NCBI RefSeq assembly: GCF_032884065.1
Contig: NC_088873.1
Span: 41,315,403 to 41,379,402, forward strand
Source of the DNA: Artemia franciscana
Lineage: Eukaryota > Arthropoda > Branchiopoda > Anostraca > Artemiidae
Reading direction: 5' to 3'
Length of the DNA stretch: 64,000 nt
Part shown: piece by piece, positions 36,525 to 47,510 of the stretch
How the letters are laid out: the number at the start of each line of letters is the position of its first letter
Numbering within the stretch: the stretch's first letter is position 1
The notes under the pieces: generated by a model
Told to the model about the DNA's origin: nothing
The model's database searches: none
The model's input: the letters and a program-made list of their open reading frames with translations, nothing else
Translations under genes and position numbers: made by a program

Positions 36525-38207
36525 CAGTTCGTAGTAACGAACTGTAGTAAGGAGCGACCCGGCTCAATAGTAACCGAAACTCTAAAAAACGGAACTTTAG
36601 GAACTTATTGAGCGACCCGGCTCAATAGTAACCGAAACTCTAAAAAACGGAACTTTAATACCAATAGTTACATCAAAAGAATCGCATTTTTATACTGATT
36701 TTAAATAAATAAGTTTCATCAAGTTTAGTCTTACCCATCGAAAGTCACGAGCCTCAGAAAATTTGCCTTATTTTAGACAATAGGGCGAAACACTCCCTAA
36801 AAGTCATTGGATCTTAACGAAAATCACACCATCAAATTCAGCATATCATAGAACCCTACTGTAGAAGTTTCAAGCTCCTATCTACTAAAATGTGGAAATT
36901 TTTGCTAGAAGACAGATCACGGATGCGTGTTTATTTGTTTTTCCAGGGATGATCGTATCGACCCAGTTGTCCTACAATGTCACGAGAGGGCTCGTTCTAA
37001 CGGAAATTAAGCCCTTTTTAAGAGACCTAAAAAATTGAAGGGCACCTAGGCCCCCTCCCATGCTTATTTTCCCCATAGTCACCGGATCAAAATTCTGAGA
37101 TAGCCGTTTTGTTCAGCATAGTCGAAAAACCTAATAATTATGTCTTTTGGGACGACGTAATCCCCCAGAGTCCCTGGGGGGGCTGCAAATAACAAACTTT
37201 GACCATTGTTTACTTATAGTAATGGTTATTGAGAAGTGTACAGACATTTTCAGGGGGACTTTTTCGTGTTGAAGGGGGGAGGGGATTAGATGAGAGGATC
37301 TTTCATGGAGGAATTTATCACGAGGGAAGAGAACTTCCATGAAGGGGCTGCAGGATTTTCTAGCATTATTTAAGAAAAAAATGAGAAAATAAATATATAA
37401 AAAAATTTCAGCTGGAAGTAAGGAGCAGCATTAAAACTAAAAATAACAGAAATTACTACGTAAATAAGGGGTTCATCTTCTCCACAATACTTCGGTCTTC
37501 ACGTTAAAGTATTTTTAGTAATTTCAACTATCATTTCTACGGCCTTTTGGATTCAGGGGTCATTCTTAAGGAATTGGTATAAAATTGAAGCTTTACTGTA
37601 AAGAGCGAGGTATTGACTAGGGGGCGAACCCCCGCATATACGTAATAAAAATATACAAATATAGAAGTTCGTTACGTAAGTTAATTCTTAAGTTACGTGT
37701 ATTTATTACTAATAAAAATGTTCGTAAAAAAATTAAAAAGTTCTAGTTGCCTTTTTAAGTAACCAAAAACTGGAGGGCAACTAGGCCTCCTACCCCATCC
37801 CCTATTTTGAATCAAAATCTTCTGATCAAAACTATGAGAATGCCATTTAGCCGGAAAAAAACATAACATGCAAATTTCGTTTTAATTATTTATGTGCAGT
37901 GAGCCAAAATCAAAAGATGCATTAGTTCAAAAACGTTCAGAAATAAACAAAAAATTAACTGCAAGTAAGGAGCGACACTAAAACTTAAAACGAACAGAAA
38001 TTATTCCGTATGTGAAAGGGGTTGTCCCCTCCGCAACGCCTCGCTCTTTACGATAAAAAGTTTTTTATTGTTTTAAAAAGTAAAGTTGTGAGAAAGAGTC
38101 AAACTTTAGCGTAAAGAGCGAGGCGTTGCGGAGGGGACAACCCCTTTCATATACGGAATAATTTCTGTTAGTTTTAAGTTCTAGTGTCGCTCCTTACTTG
38201 CAGTTAA
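36525..38207 (+). mobile_element. GGAGCGAC TIR family, long copy
   Basis: It opens with the hairpin CAGTTCGTAGTAACGAACTG, then TAGTAAGGAGCGACCCGG. It ends GTCGCTCCTTACTTGCAGTT. AACTG-TAGTAAGGAGCGAC and the inverted right end AACTGCAAGTAAGGAGCGAC make the TIR. The segment GAGCGACCCGGCTCAATAGT..GGAACTTTA near 36550-36600 is duplicated at 36612-36655. Near the right end, 37961-38207 is a near-perfect palindrome of two ~110-base arms. No conserved ORF. It lies in a FAM91A1 intron. Confidence 0.82.
37961..38207. repeat. Large palindrome inside the GGAGCGAC element
   Basis: AAGTAAGGAGCGACACTAAA...CGCAACGCCTCGCTCTTTAC is mirrored by AAAGAGCGAGGCGTTGCGGA...TAGTGTCGCTCCTTACTTG around a spacer of about 35 bases. 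The same palindrome is at 47262-47510. Confidence 0.85.
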
Positions 38208-38901
38208 ATAAACTAGTTCTTTTTATTTCATAGCCCTAGAAACGTGGGATCGATTATAGCCCAATTTTATGTCCATTCTAGCCCGTTATATAGCCCGGTA
38301 TGCCCTGAGATCGAACCGCATTTTTGGTACAGCTAATTATATGATATACGGTTAGTCAAACGGGTTTTTAAGTCCATTTTAAGGCAATTCATCCGGAAAA
38401 TGTTTAACAAATCTTCCACAATCTTTTCAAAAGCAAATTCTTAAGAAACATTCTTAACCACTGTAACTTTTACTGTGTTATGCAAAAAAAAAAAAAAAAA
38501 AAAAGAAAAAAAAAGTAAATAAGTTTTTTTTTTTATAGACTAGCCCGTGGCTCAAAAAATGGACTTTTCAATAGAAAAAAATCAAGCTTCAACGTAACGA
38601 GCGAGGGATGAGGAAGCGGCAGCCCCCTTCAACTAAGAAAGTTAAGATCATATTTTAGCTGACTGAAATAATTTTGAGAACTCTTATTATTTGAACATGC
38701 CACTTAAATGATAAATTTAATTATCATTATATTATATTATATTTATTATCATACTAGCTGTTGGGGTGGCGCTTTGCGCCACCCCAACACCTAGTTGGTG
38801 GGGCGCTTCCCGCCCCCCAAGCCCCCCCGCGTGCGTAAGTCGTTACGCGCCATATTAGTTACGCGCCATTGTAGTTGTGTCCCTGTGTCCCACCTGTGAA
38901 T

Positions 38902-38985
<84 letters not shown>

Positions 38986-38988
<3 letters not shown>

Positions 38989-39150
38989 TTTAACTACGTA
39001 AAACATGCGAATATACAACATTCTTCGCTGTCCCATTGTCTGTGCATATAAATAGATTGTCAGGTTTACTGACTCTTGAACATGCAACATATAATTGTCC
39101 ATGGGAAAAACAATCCGTATTCAGATCTATATCTCATTATTCTAATGATG
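38986..39150 (-). pseudogene. PIF1-like Helitron helicase C-terminal remnant
   Basis: The - strand frame reads [20 protein letters not shown], then IYAQ and [10 protein letters not shown]. 'YVACSRVG' is motif VI of the PIF1-type helicases fused to Rep in Helitrons. Upstream of it the copy runs straight into the minisatellite, so the rest of the helicase is missing. Relatives are at 40112-40310, 51028-51232, 55641-55840, 61269-61480, 62320-62450 and 63642-63840. Confidence 0.8.
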
Positions 39151-39530
39151 TGTCCCTGTGTCCCGGTCGTCATTTATATTCCCTGTGTCCCGGTCGTCAT
39201 TTGTGTCCCGGTGTCCCAGTTTGTAATTTCTCTTTGAGTGTCCCGGTCGTCATTTATATTCCCTGTGTCCCGGTCGTCATTTGTGTCCCGGTCTGTAATT
39301 TCTATTCGAACAATCCCTGTGTCCCAGTCGTCATTTATATATCCCGCCTGTGCCCCCGGCGTCCCCGTTGTAGTTGTGTCCATGTGTCCCGGTCGTCATT
39401 TATATTCCCTGTGTCCCGGTCGTGATTTGTGTCCGGGTGTCCCAGTCTGTAATTTCTCTTTGAAGTTCCCGGTCGTCATTTATATTCCCTGTGTCCCGGT
39501 CTTCATTTGTTTCCCAGTATCCCGGTATAT
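39150..39530 (-). repeat. 27-bp Helitron minisatellite
   Basis: Units of the type CCCTGTGTCCCGGTCGTCAT + TTATATT repeat. On the - strand 27 bases equal nine codons, NINDDRDTG. Variants (TTTGTGTCCCGGTGTCCCAG) intersperse. Similar blocks occur in all larger Helitron copies here: 40310-40620, 49110-49230, 50630-51030, 55135-55335, 55850-56160, 57100-57475, 59765-60020, 61480-61790 and 62455-62620. Confidence 0.85.
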
Positions 39531-39719
39531 AATTTCATCAGTTGACAAACATAACGTCAGTCGACAAACAACTTCATGACGCATACAGCTCAATCCTTAT
39601 AATGACGTCAGTCGACAAACATGACGTCAGTCGACACCCAAACATGACGTCACTCAACACACACACACATACACACATATAATTTATTTTTATATATATG
39701 GATTGTTTACTAAACAATA

Positions 39720-39933
39720 TGATCTTGAGTGTTCTTACAAATAATAACATATTAAAATAAACATATTCATTAAGATTATACTTCAGCTGACTGAAATTAT
39801 TTAGAATCTTCTATTTTGAGTATTCTTGCAATTATTAACATATTCAATTAACATATTTATTAAGATTATATTTTAGCTGACTGAAAACTATTGAGCATCT
39901 TCTATTTTAAGTATTCTTACAATTATTAAGATA
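39720..39933 (+). repeat. ~90-bp tandem unit hosting Helitron insertions
   Basis: AAGATTATATTTTAGCTGAC plus TGAAAACTATTGAGCATCTT and TATTCTTGCAATTATTAACA repeat with a period of 90 (39772, 39862). Further units occur at about 38640-38700, 41070-41180 and, inverted, 44860-45000. Helitron copies 1 and 2 are inserted within this array. Confidence 0.75.
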
Positions 39934-40616
39934 CTAGCTGTTGGGGTGGCGCGTCGCGCCACCCCAACACCTAGTTGGTGGGGGTACTTCGCGCCCCAAC
40001 CCCCCGAGCCCCCCCCCCCCCGCGCACGAAATTCGTTACGCGCCATATTAGTTACGCGCCATTGTAGTTGTGTCCCTGTGTCCCACCTGTGAATATAGAT
40101 AGATATATATATGTTTTTAACTACGTAAAACTTGCGAATATACAACATTCTTCGATGTCCCATTGTCTGTGCATATAAATAGATTGTCAGGTTTACCGAC
40201 TCTTGAACATGCAACATAAAATTGTCCATGGGAAAAACAATCCGTATTCAGATCTATACCTCATTATTCTAATGATTGCCTTTGAGCTTTGTTGATGGTG
40301 ATTGCTAATCAAACATTCCCTGTGTCCCCGTCGTCATTTATATATCCCCGTGTCCCCGGCATTCCCGTTGTAGTTGTGTCCCTGTGTCCCGGTCTTCATT
40401 TATATTCCCAGCATCCCAGTCGTCATTTGTGTCCCAGTGTCCCAGACTGTAATTTGTCTTTGAGCGTCTCGGTCGTCATTTGTGTCCCGGTCTGTAATTT
40501 ATCTTTGAGTGTCCCGATCGTCATTTATATCTCCCGGTCGTTATTTGTGTCCCAGTGTCCCAGTCTGTAATTTCTCTTTGAGCGTCCCGGTCGTCATTTA
40601 TATTCCCTGTGTCCCG

Positions 40617-40870
40617 GTTTTTAGTTTTTTTTTCTCCTTTATTTTTCAGTTTTTTCCTGTTTTTAGGTTTTTTTCTTTTTCAGTTTTTTATTAGTTTTTA
40701 GTTGTTTTTTTCTTTTTAGTTTTTTTTTGTAGTTTTTACATTTTTTTTAGTTTTTTTTCCTTTTTTAGTTTTTAGTTTTTTACCTTTTTTTTTTAGTTTT
40801 TTTAGCTTTTTTAGTTTTTTTAGTATTTTCTTTTTAGTTTTTTTTTTACCTTTTTTAGTTTTTTTTTCTT
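40617..40870. repeat. TTTTTAGT low-complexity array
   Basis: Irregular units of AGTTTTTT with occasional ACCTTTTT and TCTTTTT. The same arrays, in either strand, fill 49650-50620, 50700-50880, 56180-56300, 56430-56735, 57230-57340, 57480-57640, 57745-58300, 58410-58680, 61800-61960, 62650-63360 and 63895-64000. Confidence 0.85.
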
Positions 40871-40889
40871 CTTTTGTATTAATGCTAAA

Positions 40890-40963
40890 GCCAAGGTTCG
40901 AACCTGGAACCTCTCGAACCTAGAACCTGGAACATAACGCTTTACCAACTCAGCTACTTCGGC
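40890..40963 (-). other. tRNA-like sequence within Helitron copy 2
   Basis: The 74-base block on the - strand starts GCCGAAGTAGCTGAGTTGGT and ends AGGTTCGAACCTTGGC. It has an A box (TAGCTGAGTTGG), a B box (GGTTCGAACC), a pairable T arm (CCAGG/CTTGG) and a mostly pairable acceptor stem (GCCGAAG/CCTTGGC). The anticodon arm does not fold, so this is tRNA-derived rather than a working tRNA. A second copy is at 60155-60228. Confidence 0.6.
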
Positions 40964-41179
40964 TTGAATACATTCGTTTATGAATTGGTGTATGATGAAA
41001 TAATTCAGACGTCATATGCGGACAGACACACAAACAAACAACTTATTTTTATATATATATAGATTAATTAAGATGATATTTTAGCTGACTAAAAACCATT
41101 CAGTTTCTTCTTTCTTGAGTGCTCTTGCAATTAATAACATATTAATCAAGATTATATTTTAGCTTACTGAAAACTATTC

Positions 41180-42232
41180 GGCAATATTCTTACTGAGGCT
41201 ACTAAAAAGGGATTCGAGTTACATTTATGTGCTTTGGATCTCTCCAAAGCCTTTGACACCGTTCCGTATTCCCAAGCTATTTTTTCCCTTTTTAGTCACG
41301 GTATCAATATATCGGTAATTTTTCTTCTTAGATATTGGTATTCAAATTCCTTCTTGCGGATTAAAATGGATATGAGGGTTTCAGAAAGTAAAACTCCAGT
41401 ACGACGTGGGGTCCGGCAAGGTGCTGTCCTCTCCCCCTCTACTTTCAAACTTTGTATATCATCTGTCCTTTCCTCTATCCCACCTACTTGCATCCTTAAT
41501 TCTGTAAATATTTCTTATCTTGCCTATGCGGATGGTATTCTTTTGATCAGTAGAACTAAAAAAGGGCTTTCTTTGTCTGTTTCAACAGTAGCATCTAAAC
41601 TTCATGCGATTCGACTTTCTCTTAATCTTTCAAAGTGTGAATATCTTTCATTTAATAGTAATATCTCTACTCCTCTAATCTGTGGATCTTCTTCTATCCC
41701 GTCGGTTTCTTCATTTCGGTGGCTGGGAATTAATGTTAGTAAACACTAAAATCCTTACGGACTCTCGCCGTTGCTGATTGCAAGAAGAAAATCTAATTAA
41801 GTTACTCTAAAATTGTTGCTAACCGAGGTAGATACAATAGAAAGTCTCTTGCTAAATTACATTCGGTTTTTACAAATCATTCGGTTTTGTTTATTTCTGG
41901 TATTTACCCTATTTTTCATAAAAAAAGATATCAGTTCGATTCATTCTTATTATTTCCGGTTTTCCCGTTTTCTATTGTATCTGCCTCCATGGTATACAAA
42001 TAGGAACCTCATATCTGTTTACAGTTTTCCGGATATCGGGTCAAAACTCACGGAGCTTGCTGGCAAAATACCCCAGTCTACTTAAAAGTATCTGCCCGCC
42101 AACAGTGGCCTTACTCGTTTGCTTTAGTTTCTTGTTCTTTCTGTTTTGTGCAGTTTTTGTTTTGTTTCTTTTATTGGTAATCCGCTTTGATTTATCGTAG
42201 CGGGTCAAAATAAATTATTATTATTATTATTA
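41180..42232 (+). pseudogene. RT fragment of a retrotransposon A relative, with 3' tail
   Basis: The frame 41234-41749 contains LCALDLSKAFDTVPYSQAIF (motif A), VRRGVRQGAVLSPSTF (motif B) and ISYLAYADGILLISRT. Motif C is YADG instead of YADD, so a catalytic aspartate is lost. After a frameshift the C-terminal end (YYFRFSRFLLYLPPWYTNRN) is at 41813-42085, as in element A. The 3' end GTAGCGGGTCAAAATAAA is followed by (ATT)n at 42212-42232. It is 5'-truncated, with no EN. Opposite strand to FAM91A1. Confidence 0.85.
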
Positions 42233-43213
42233 AATGCTGCACTTGGAATATTTTGAACATAAAACAGAAGATTACATTCATAGCCTCAACAAAAGTGGGA
42301 GAAATGGAACATCCCATAAAAATAGTATTTGTCTTAAGGAACCCCCACCCTCTAAATCTAGAAATTATGTCTTAAAACTCATTACTGGAATTTGAGAAAA
42401 GAACAACAGATTTCGAGAAAACAACGATAAAATACAATACAAAATTCAAAGAAAACCATGCACAACAACGTATAAAAAAGTTCTTTGAAGGGGAAACTTA
42501 CTTTTTTTTTACAAAATTTCCTGAACTAATGTCGTGACAAATTAACTAACATTTTTTGAAGTAAATTTCATGACATCATGAAAACAGTGGATTGATTTCT
42601 GAATAGCAATACGGGGCCCAGGGCTTAACTCTAGCTGTTGAGGGGCTGACTTGGACTGGAACCCGTGAGCTAAATTTATTCTCACAGAATATCAAAGGAT
42701 AATGCATGAGGCGTTCCCGTCTGGTTCCACTATGCTTGATATAGTTTCCCAATTATTACTTTTTCTTGTTACAAATATGTCAGGTGTCTTTTGTCAGCTG
42801 CATATGTAACTAAAAACAGTAAACAAACGTAACTGACATGAAAAAATGTGTTGATCTTCGTGGAAATTTTACTGCAAGCCCTTGTGCATGAGAACGTTTC
42901 AGTGCACGTTTCATGAACGTTTCAATGAACGTTTCAGTTCTATCTTAGGATAGAACTCTTCTTTGGAACTAGAAACAGAGCTGCTGGGAAATTATAGTTG
43001 TGTCGCGAATTTAAAAATGAAACTGTCAATCAACCAAAGAGATGCCTTCTCCTTCAATTAAGCATTCATTTATTAACAATTTCCTCTGACATAATGATAA
43101 TAAAACGTGTAAGAAGTGATAGAAATGAAATAGAATTTATGATAAGAATAAAAAAATATGTTTAGGTAATGTAATTCCTTATTAAACGAAAAAAAATGAC
43201 TAATAATAGTTAC

Positions 43214-43526
43214 CTGGACAAAAACAGCTCCGAAGCATAGACCTTCTAAAATAGTTACTAAAGCATTCTGTATGGGAACAGCATTCGAATTTTGGCCCCA
43301 AAATGTGACTAGAAGACGTTCATACGGTAGGAGAGTTTCCGGTAATTTGCGAACCTTTGTCCCTTTTGGAAAAAGCACGGACGGTGGTCCACAGCCAAGT
43401 TGATTATATATAAATAACTTGAGCCAAGGAGAGCAGAATTCGGGAGATGGTGGGCCAAAATGAGGTAAAGACAATGATTTCAAAACTCCTGCGTTGCAAT
43501 CGAGCGGGGCCATGGAGAAGATCATA
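43214..43526 (-). CDS. FAM91A1: FAM91A1 internal coding exon
   Basis: The 313-nt exon follows acceptor TATTTGCTTATAG and ends before donor GTAACT. After one base completing the previous codon it encodes 104 residues. They include MIFSMAPLDCNAG, WLKLFIYNQLGCGPPSVLFP, KGTKVRKLPETLLPYERLLV and a final GAVFVQ. Remembered FAM91A1 has 'LLVSMAPLTNEI', '[20 protein letters not shown]' and 'KGTRLRKLPDIFQSYDRLLI', so the match is strong and collinear. It ends in phase 0, as required by the exon at 36175. This is the most upstream FAM91A1 exon recognised; earlier ones must lie beyond or were missed to the right. Confidence 0.92.
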
Positions 43527-43571
43527 CTATAAGCAAATATGGAAAAAAATATATTGCGATATGCACATATT

Positions 43572-43573
<2 letters not shown>

Positions 43574-43647
<74 letters not shown>
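43574..43647. repeat. (TA)n microsatellite
   Basis: About 37 TA units between the FAM91A1 exon and an RT fragment. Confidence 0.95.
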
Positions 43648-43648
<1 letters not shown>

Positions 43649-43649
43649 C

Positions 43650-43930
43650 GTCAGTTTGATCGGCAGATTAAGGCCCAGCTGTGCAATGCAATGGCACTAC
43701 CTCATTATCTGTATTTAAGTCCCTTTTGGAGGATATTCCAAAAGGAAGATAAGAAAGAATTGTGGTCCACATATTATAAATATGCGAAGTACCTCTTACG
43801 GCTTCCACCATGGACAAGTAACGGTATTGTAACAAGTCGGTATGGGATTATTGACCCTAATGAAGCGATCAAAGCCCAGATCGCCAGATATAACTCCAAC
43901 TTGTTACTCATACTTGGGCAAATAGTTTGA
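43650..43930 (+). pseudogene. C-terminal scrap of a retrotransposon A-like ORF2
   Basis: The frame has FDRQIKAQLCNAMALPHYLY, then YYKYAKYLLRLPPWTSNGIV, TSRYGIIDP and a stop at 43928-43930. The 'Y.KYLLRLPPW' signature is the one seen near the end of ORF2 in element A and at 41813-42085. It starts abruptly after (TA)n; the RT core is absent. Confidence 0.75.
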
Positions 43931-44239
43931 GGCAATAGTTTTTGTTTTTTATAGTTAGATATCCATTTGTTCTTTATTTTTCTTGTGATTGTGTATTCTT
44001 TTGTGGTGTGTTTTTCGCTTTTTTATCTTTTAGACCTCCTGTTTCTTTTGATGAGAAATAAATATATACATTTATATATACATGTATATACATATCCAGA
44101 GAAAAAAGAACAATATTAACGGAAATTAGCACAACTAAACTGACAAATACGAAATTTTCGTTGGTGTAATTTTTTCGTAATTCGGTGTTTGGTAATTTTT
44201 CGTGATTTTCTTGGAAAATATTCGAAAATATCATGCACT

Positions 44240-45840
44240 GAATTACAAAGATGTAAATAATTTGAATTAAGAAATAAACACAAAACTTCTCTTAATCAAA
44301 CATTGAGTAAATAAAGAAAAAAAACATAATACATTAGTAGTTTAAAAAAAAGACATTAGACAAAAATCATCGGGTATACGTTTTAATGAGACGAACTAAG
44401 GGGCTACTTCCACAGGAACCGGTTGCATTTAAATTGGACCCCGAAAGCCAAAGCATAGAAACCAGTTCTCAGTTTCTGCTAATTTTTTTTTAATCCAATA
44501 ATCAATTTTGGTAGATGTCCCAATTACAATATATCACCACTGTTCCCATCATCAGAGAGGTAGAATTCGCTCTGGATACCAAAAAGTACAAGTAGGGTGG
44601 GGCTTCCTTAAGGCAAATACTGTTTCTATGGGAAGTTACATTCCTCCTACCTCTGTTCAAGTTATGAATACAATCTTCTGTTTTATATTCGAAATATTCG
44701 AAGTGCAGCCTTTGAATTATAGAAGGTCCATTTTGTATTCTATTCAGTAAACAGAGTTCCTTGAAAGGTTTTTTTTTTGTTTCTCGTTAGTGGTATTAAC
44801 TTAATATTAAAGAAGTAAATAAATGTTGAAACGGCTTTTACTATGTTATAAATTGTAAGAACTTTCAAAATAGAAAATGTTTAATAGTTTTCAGTAAGTC
44901 AAAATATAATCTCAATTAACATAATAACTTTAATATGTTAATAGTTGCAAGAACACTCAAGATAGAAGATGCTTAACAGTCTACAGTCAGAGTAGTGATA
45001 GCATAATTATTCCGACGACAATATCCCTTCAAATACCGGTCCCAGCACTTGTTTTAAAAACTTCCTCAAGAAGCAGGTGTTTGTTACGTAATAGGAGTGT
45101 TTTTTAAAAGATGCAGATGGCAGCTACGTAATAGAAAGAGTATTCTCTTTGGGGCCCCAAGTAGGGACATGGTTCAAATTGATGATAACCCATATTTTTA
45201 TGCTTCATACAGACGGAGGCTTTTGTTGACTGCAAACAAAGGATTTTCCCGCTAACTCCATGAACAGGGGGGTGAACTATGAAGTATAGACGATCATTGA
45301 TTTTCTAGGGAAAAAAGCTTGTTGTTCTTCTAGCAAGGGTGGGTAATTTTCTATTGTTCTCGGTTGTATAAAACCGGGTATTGAACGAGCATTTTCATTT
45401 TTCTCATATTATATTTTGAAGATACAACTTTATATTCTAAAATGGATGCTTCTAGAATTTTGAAAAAGAACTGAATTTCTGCCTATATGCTATATGCTGC
45501 CCCCCAACAAAAAGAGGCGAGATTATACCCAAAAAAGACCTACTATAAGTCTCTATATTGGATCAAATAAAACCCTGCCCCCTCCCATTACATACCTACA
45601 TCACTGATAAATTAATTTAGTTTTTATCACATCAAAATATATCCTTTTTCTCGTCTGCATTTTCAATATGCTTTTTCGCTAATTGAAGTCTATTCTGACA
45701 GGAGTACGATTAACAGCCGTCAGATAATTCCGTAACCTTTAATGATGCCCCACCGTCGGGTTGAGGGTTAGTTTCTGAGAGCAGGTTTCATCTGGAATAA
45801 GGGTTAAGGTGAAAACACTTGCTTTATAGCATCTGTTTTC
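44240..45840. other. No gene recognised; contains inverted ~90-bp repeat unit
   Basis: An inverted unit of the ~90-bp repeat lies near 44860-45000 (AGTTTTCAGTAAGTCAAAAT..CAAGATAGAAGATGCTTAAC). A FAM91A1 upstream exon could be hidden in this interval or further right, but none was identified on the - strand. Confidence 0.45.
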
Positions 45841-45843
45841 AAA

Positions 45844-47510
45844 CAGTTCGTGGTAACGAACTGTAGTAAGGAGCGACCCGGCTCAATAGTAACCAAAACT
45901 CTAAAAAATGGAATTTTGATACCAATACCAGCATCAAAAGAATCGCATTTTAATGCTGATTTTAAATATATAAGTTTCATCAAGTTTAGTCTTACCCATC
46001 AAGAGTTATGAGCCTGAGAAAATTTGCGTTATTTTAAAAAATAGGGGGAAACGCCCCCTAGAAGTCATAGAATCTTAACGAAAATCACACCATCAGATTC
46101 AGTGTATCAGAGAACCCTAGTGTAGAAGTTTCAAGCTCCTATCTACAAAAATGTGGAATTCTGTATTTTTTGCCAGAAGGCAGATCACGGATGCGTGTTT
46201 ATTTGTTTTTTTTTCCCAGGGGTGATCGTATCGACCCAGTTGTCCTAGAATGTTGCAAGAGGGCTCATTCTATCGGAAATGAAAAGTTCTAGTGCCCTTT
46301 TTAAGTGACCAAAAAAATTGGAGGGCACCTAGGCCCCCTACCACGCTAATGATTTTACCAAAGTCAACGGATTAAAATTCTGAGATAGCCATTTTATTCA
46401 GCGTAGTCGAAAAACCTTATAACTATGTCTTTGGGGATGACTTACTCCCCCACAGTCCCCATGGGAGGGGCAACAAGTTACAAACTTTGACCAATGCTTA
46501 CATATAGTTATGGTTATTGGGAAGTGTACAGGCGTTTTCAGGAGGATTTTTTTGGTTTGGGGAGGGGTTGAGAAGAGGGGGATATGCTGGGGGAACTTCC
46601 AATCGATAATTTGTCATGGGGGAAGAAAATCTCCATGAAGAGAGCGCAGGATTTACTAGCATTATTTAAAAACACAATGAAAAAATAAATATGAAAAAGT
46701 TCTTTCAGCTGGAAGTAAGGAACAGCATTAAAACTTAAAACAAACAGAAATTATTACCCATTTGAGGGGCTCACCTCCTCCTAATACCTTGCTCTTTACG
46801 TTAAAGTATTTTTAGTAAGTTCAACTATTTATTCTACGGCTTTTGTGATTCTGGGGTCATTCTTAATGAATTGGGACAAAATTTAAGCTTTAGTGTAAAG
46901 AGCGAGGATCTGACAAGGGGGAGAACCCCCTCATATATGTAATAAAAATATGAGAATACAAAAGTTCTTTACGTAAGCTAATTTATAAGTTACGTAAATC
47001 TTTTACTAATAAAAATATTCGTAAAAAATTAAAAGTTCTAGTTGCCTTTTTAATTAACCAAAAATTCGGAGGGCAACTAGGCTTCCTCCCACGCTCTTTT
47101 TTTCTCAAAATCATTCGATCAAAATTATGAGAAAGCCATTTAGCCAAAAAAAAAAAAAAAATGTAAATTTCGTTTAATTATTCCTCTGCGGAGAGCCAAA
47201 ATCAAAACATGCATTGATTCAAAAACGTTCAGAAATTAAATAAAAAAAACAAGTTTTTTTAACTGAAAGTAGGGAGCGACATTAAAATTTAAAACGAACA
47301 GAAATTACTTCGTATATGAAAGAGGCTGCTTCCTCATCAACGCCCCGCTCTTTACGCTAAAGTTTTTTACTGTTTTAAAAAGAAGAATTGAGAGACAGAG
47401 TCAAACTTTAGCGTAAGGAGCGGGGCGTTGATGAGGAAGCAGCCTCTTTCATATACGAAGTAATTTCTGTTCGTTTTAAGTTTTAATGTCGCTCCTTACT
47501 TTCAGTTAAA
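45844..47510 (+). mobile_element. GGAGCGAC TIR family, near-complete copy
   Basis: It opens with the perfect terminal hairpin CAGTTCGTGGTAACGAACTG, then TAGTAAGGAGCGACCCGG. It ends GTCGCTCCTTACTTTCAGTT. The body is collinear with 36525-38207 (e.g. GATCACGGATGCGTGTTTAT, TGATCGTATCGACCCAGTTG). The right end is a palindrome (47262-47510) with arms of about 110 bases. No transposase-like ORF, so probably non-autonomous. Confidence 0.85.

Larger units (their letters stand above)
38754..39702 (-). mobile_element. Helitron copy 1 (non-autonomous)
   Basis: In the - orientation the 3' end is a GTTGGGGTGGCGC...GCGCCACCCCAAC hairpin followed by CTAG (38754-38757). The 5' end is TCCATATATATAAAAATAAA (39702). 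The copy is flanked by A on one side and T on the other, as Helitrons insert between A and T. It contains an internal (TA)n tract (38902-38985), a helicase C-terminal remnant (38986-39150) and a 27-bp minisatellite (39150-39530). It sits in a FAM91A1 intron. Confidence 0.85.
39934..41063 (-). mobile_element. Helitron copy 2 (non-autonomous)
   Basis: CTAG plus terminal hairpin at 39934; the 5' end TCTATATATATA at 41063 is followed by T. It contains a short TA/GATA tract (40093-40112), the helicase C-terminal remnant (40112-40310, including TINKAQ- and SRVGK-like blocks), the minisatellite, a T-rich AGTTTTTT array (40617-40870) and a tRNA-like block (40890-40963). About 1.13 kb, in a FAM91A1 intron. 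Confidence 0.85.

Noticed and set aside
35154..37340. Small frames within the GGAGCGAC elements (35154-35351, 37131-37340)
   Set aside because: They fall in repeat sequence, are not conserved between copies and show no transposase motif.
38791..39102. Open frames reading [19 protein letters not shown] (also 39888-40229, 51079-51528, 55412-55792, 61133-61390, 63561-63746)
   Set aside because: They are out-of-frame readings of the Helitron helicase C-terminus, whose correct frame gives [13 protein letters not shown].
39036..39579. Pro/Val/Ser/Cys-rich frames with repeated 'CPGRHLYSLCPG' (many copies to 62659)
   Set aside because: Antisense readings of the 27-bp minisatellite.
40890..40963. 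A functional tRNA gene
   Set aside because: A and B boxes are present but the anticodon arm cannot form and the block lies inside a Helitron; listed as tRNA-like only.
43073..43213. Extension of the FAM91A1 reading frame past FVQ (VTIISHFFSFNKE...)
   Set aside because: This is intron read-through after the GTAACT donor; the next exon at 36175 continues the protein in phase.
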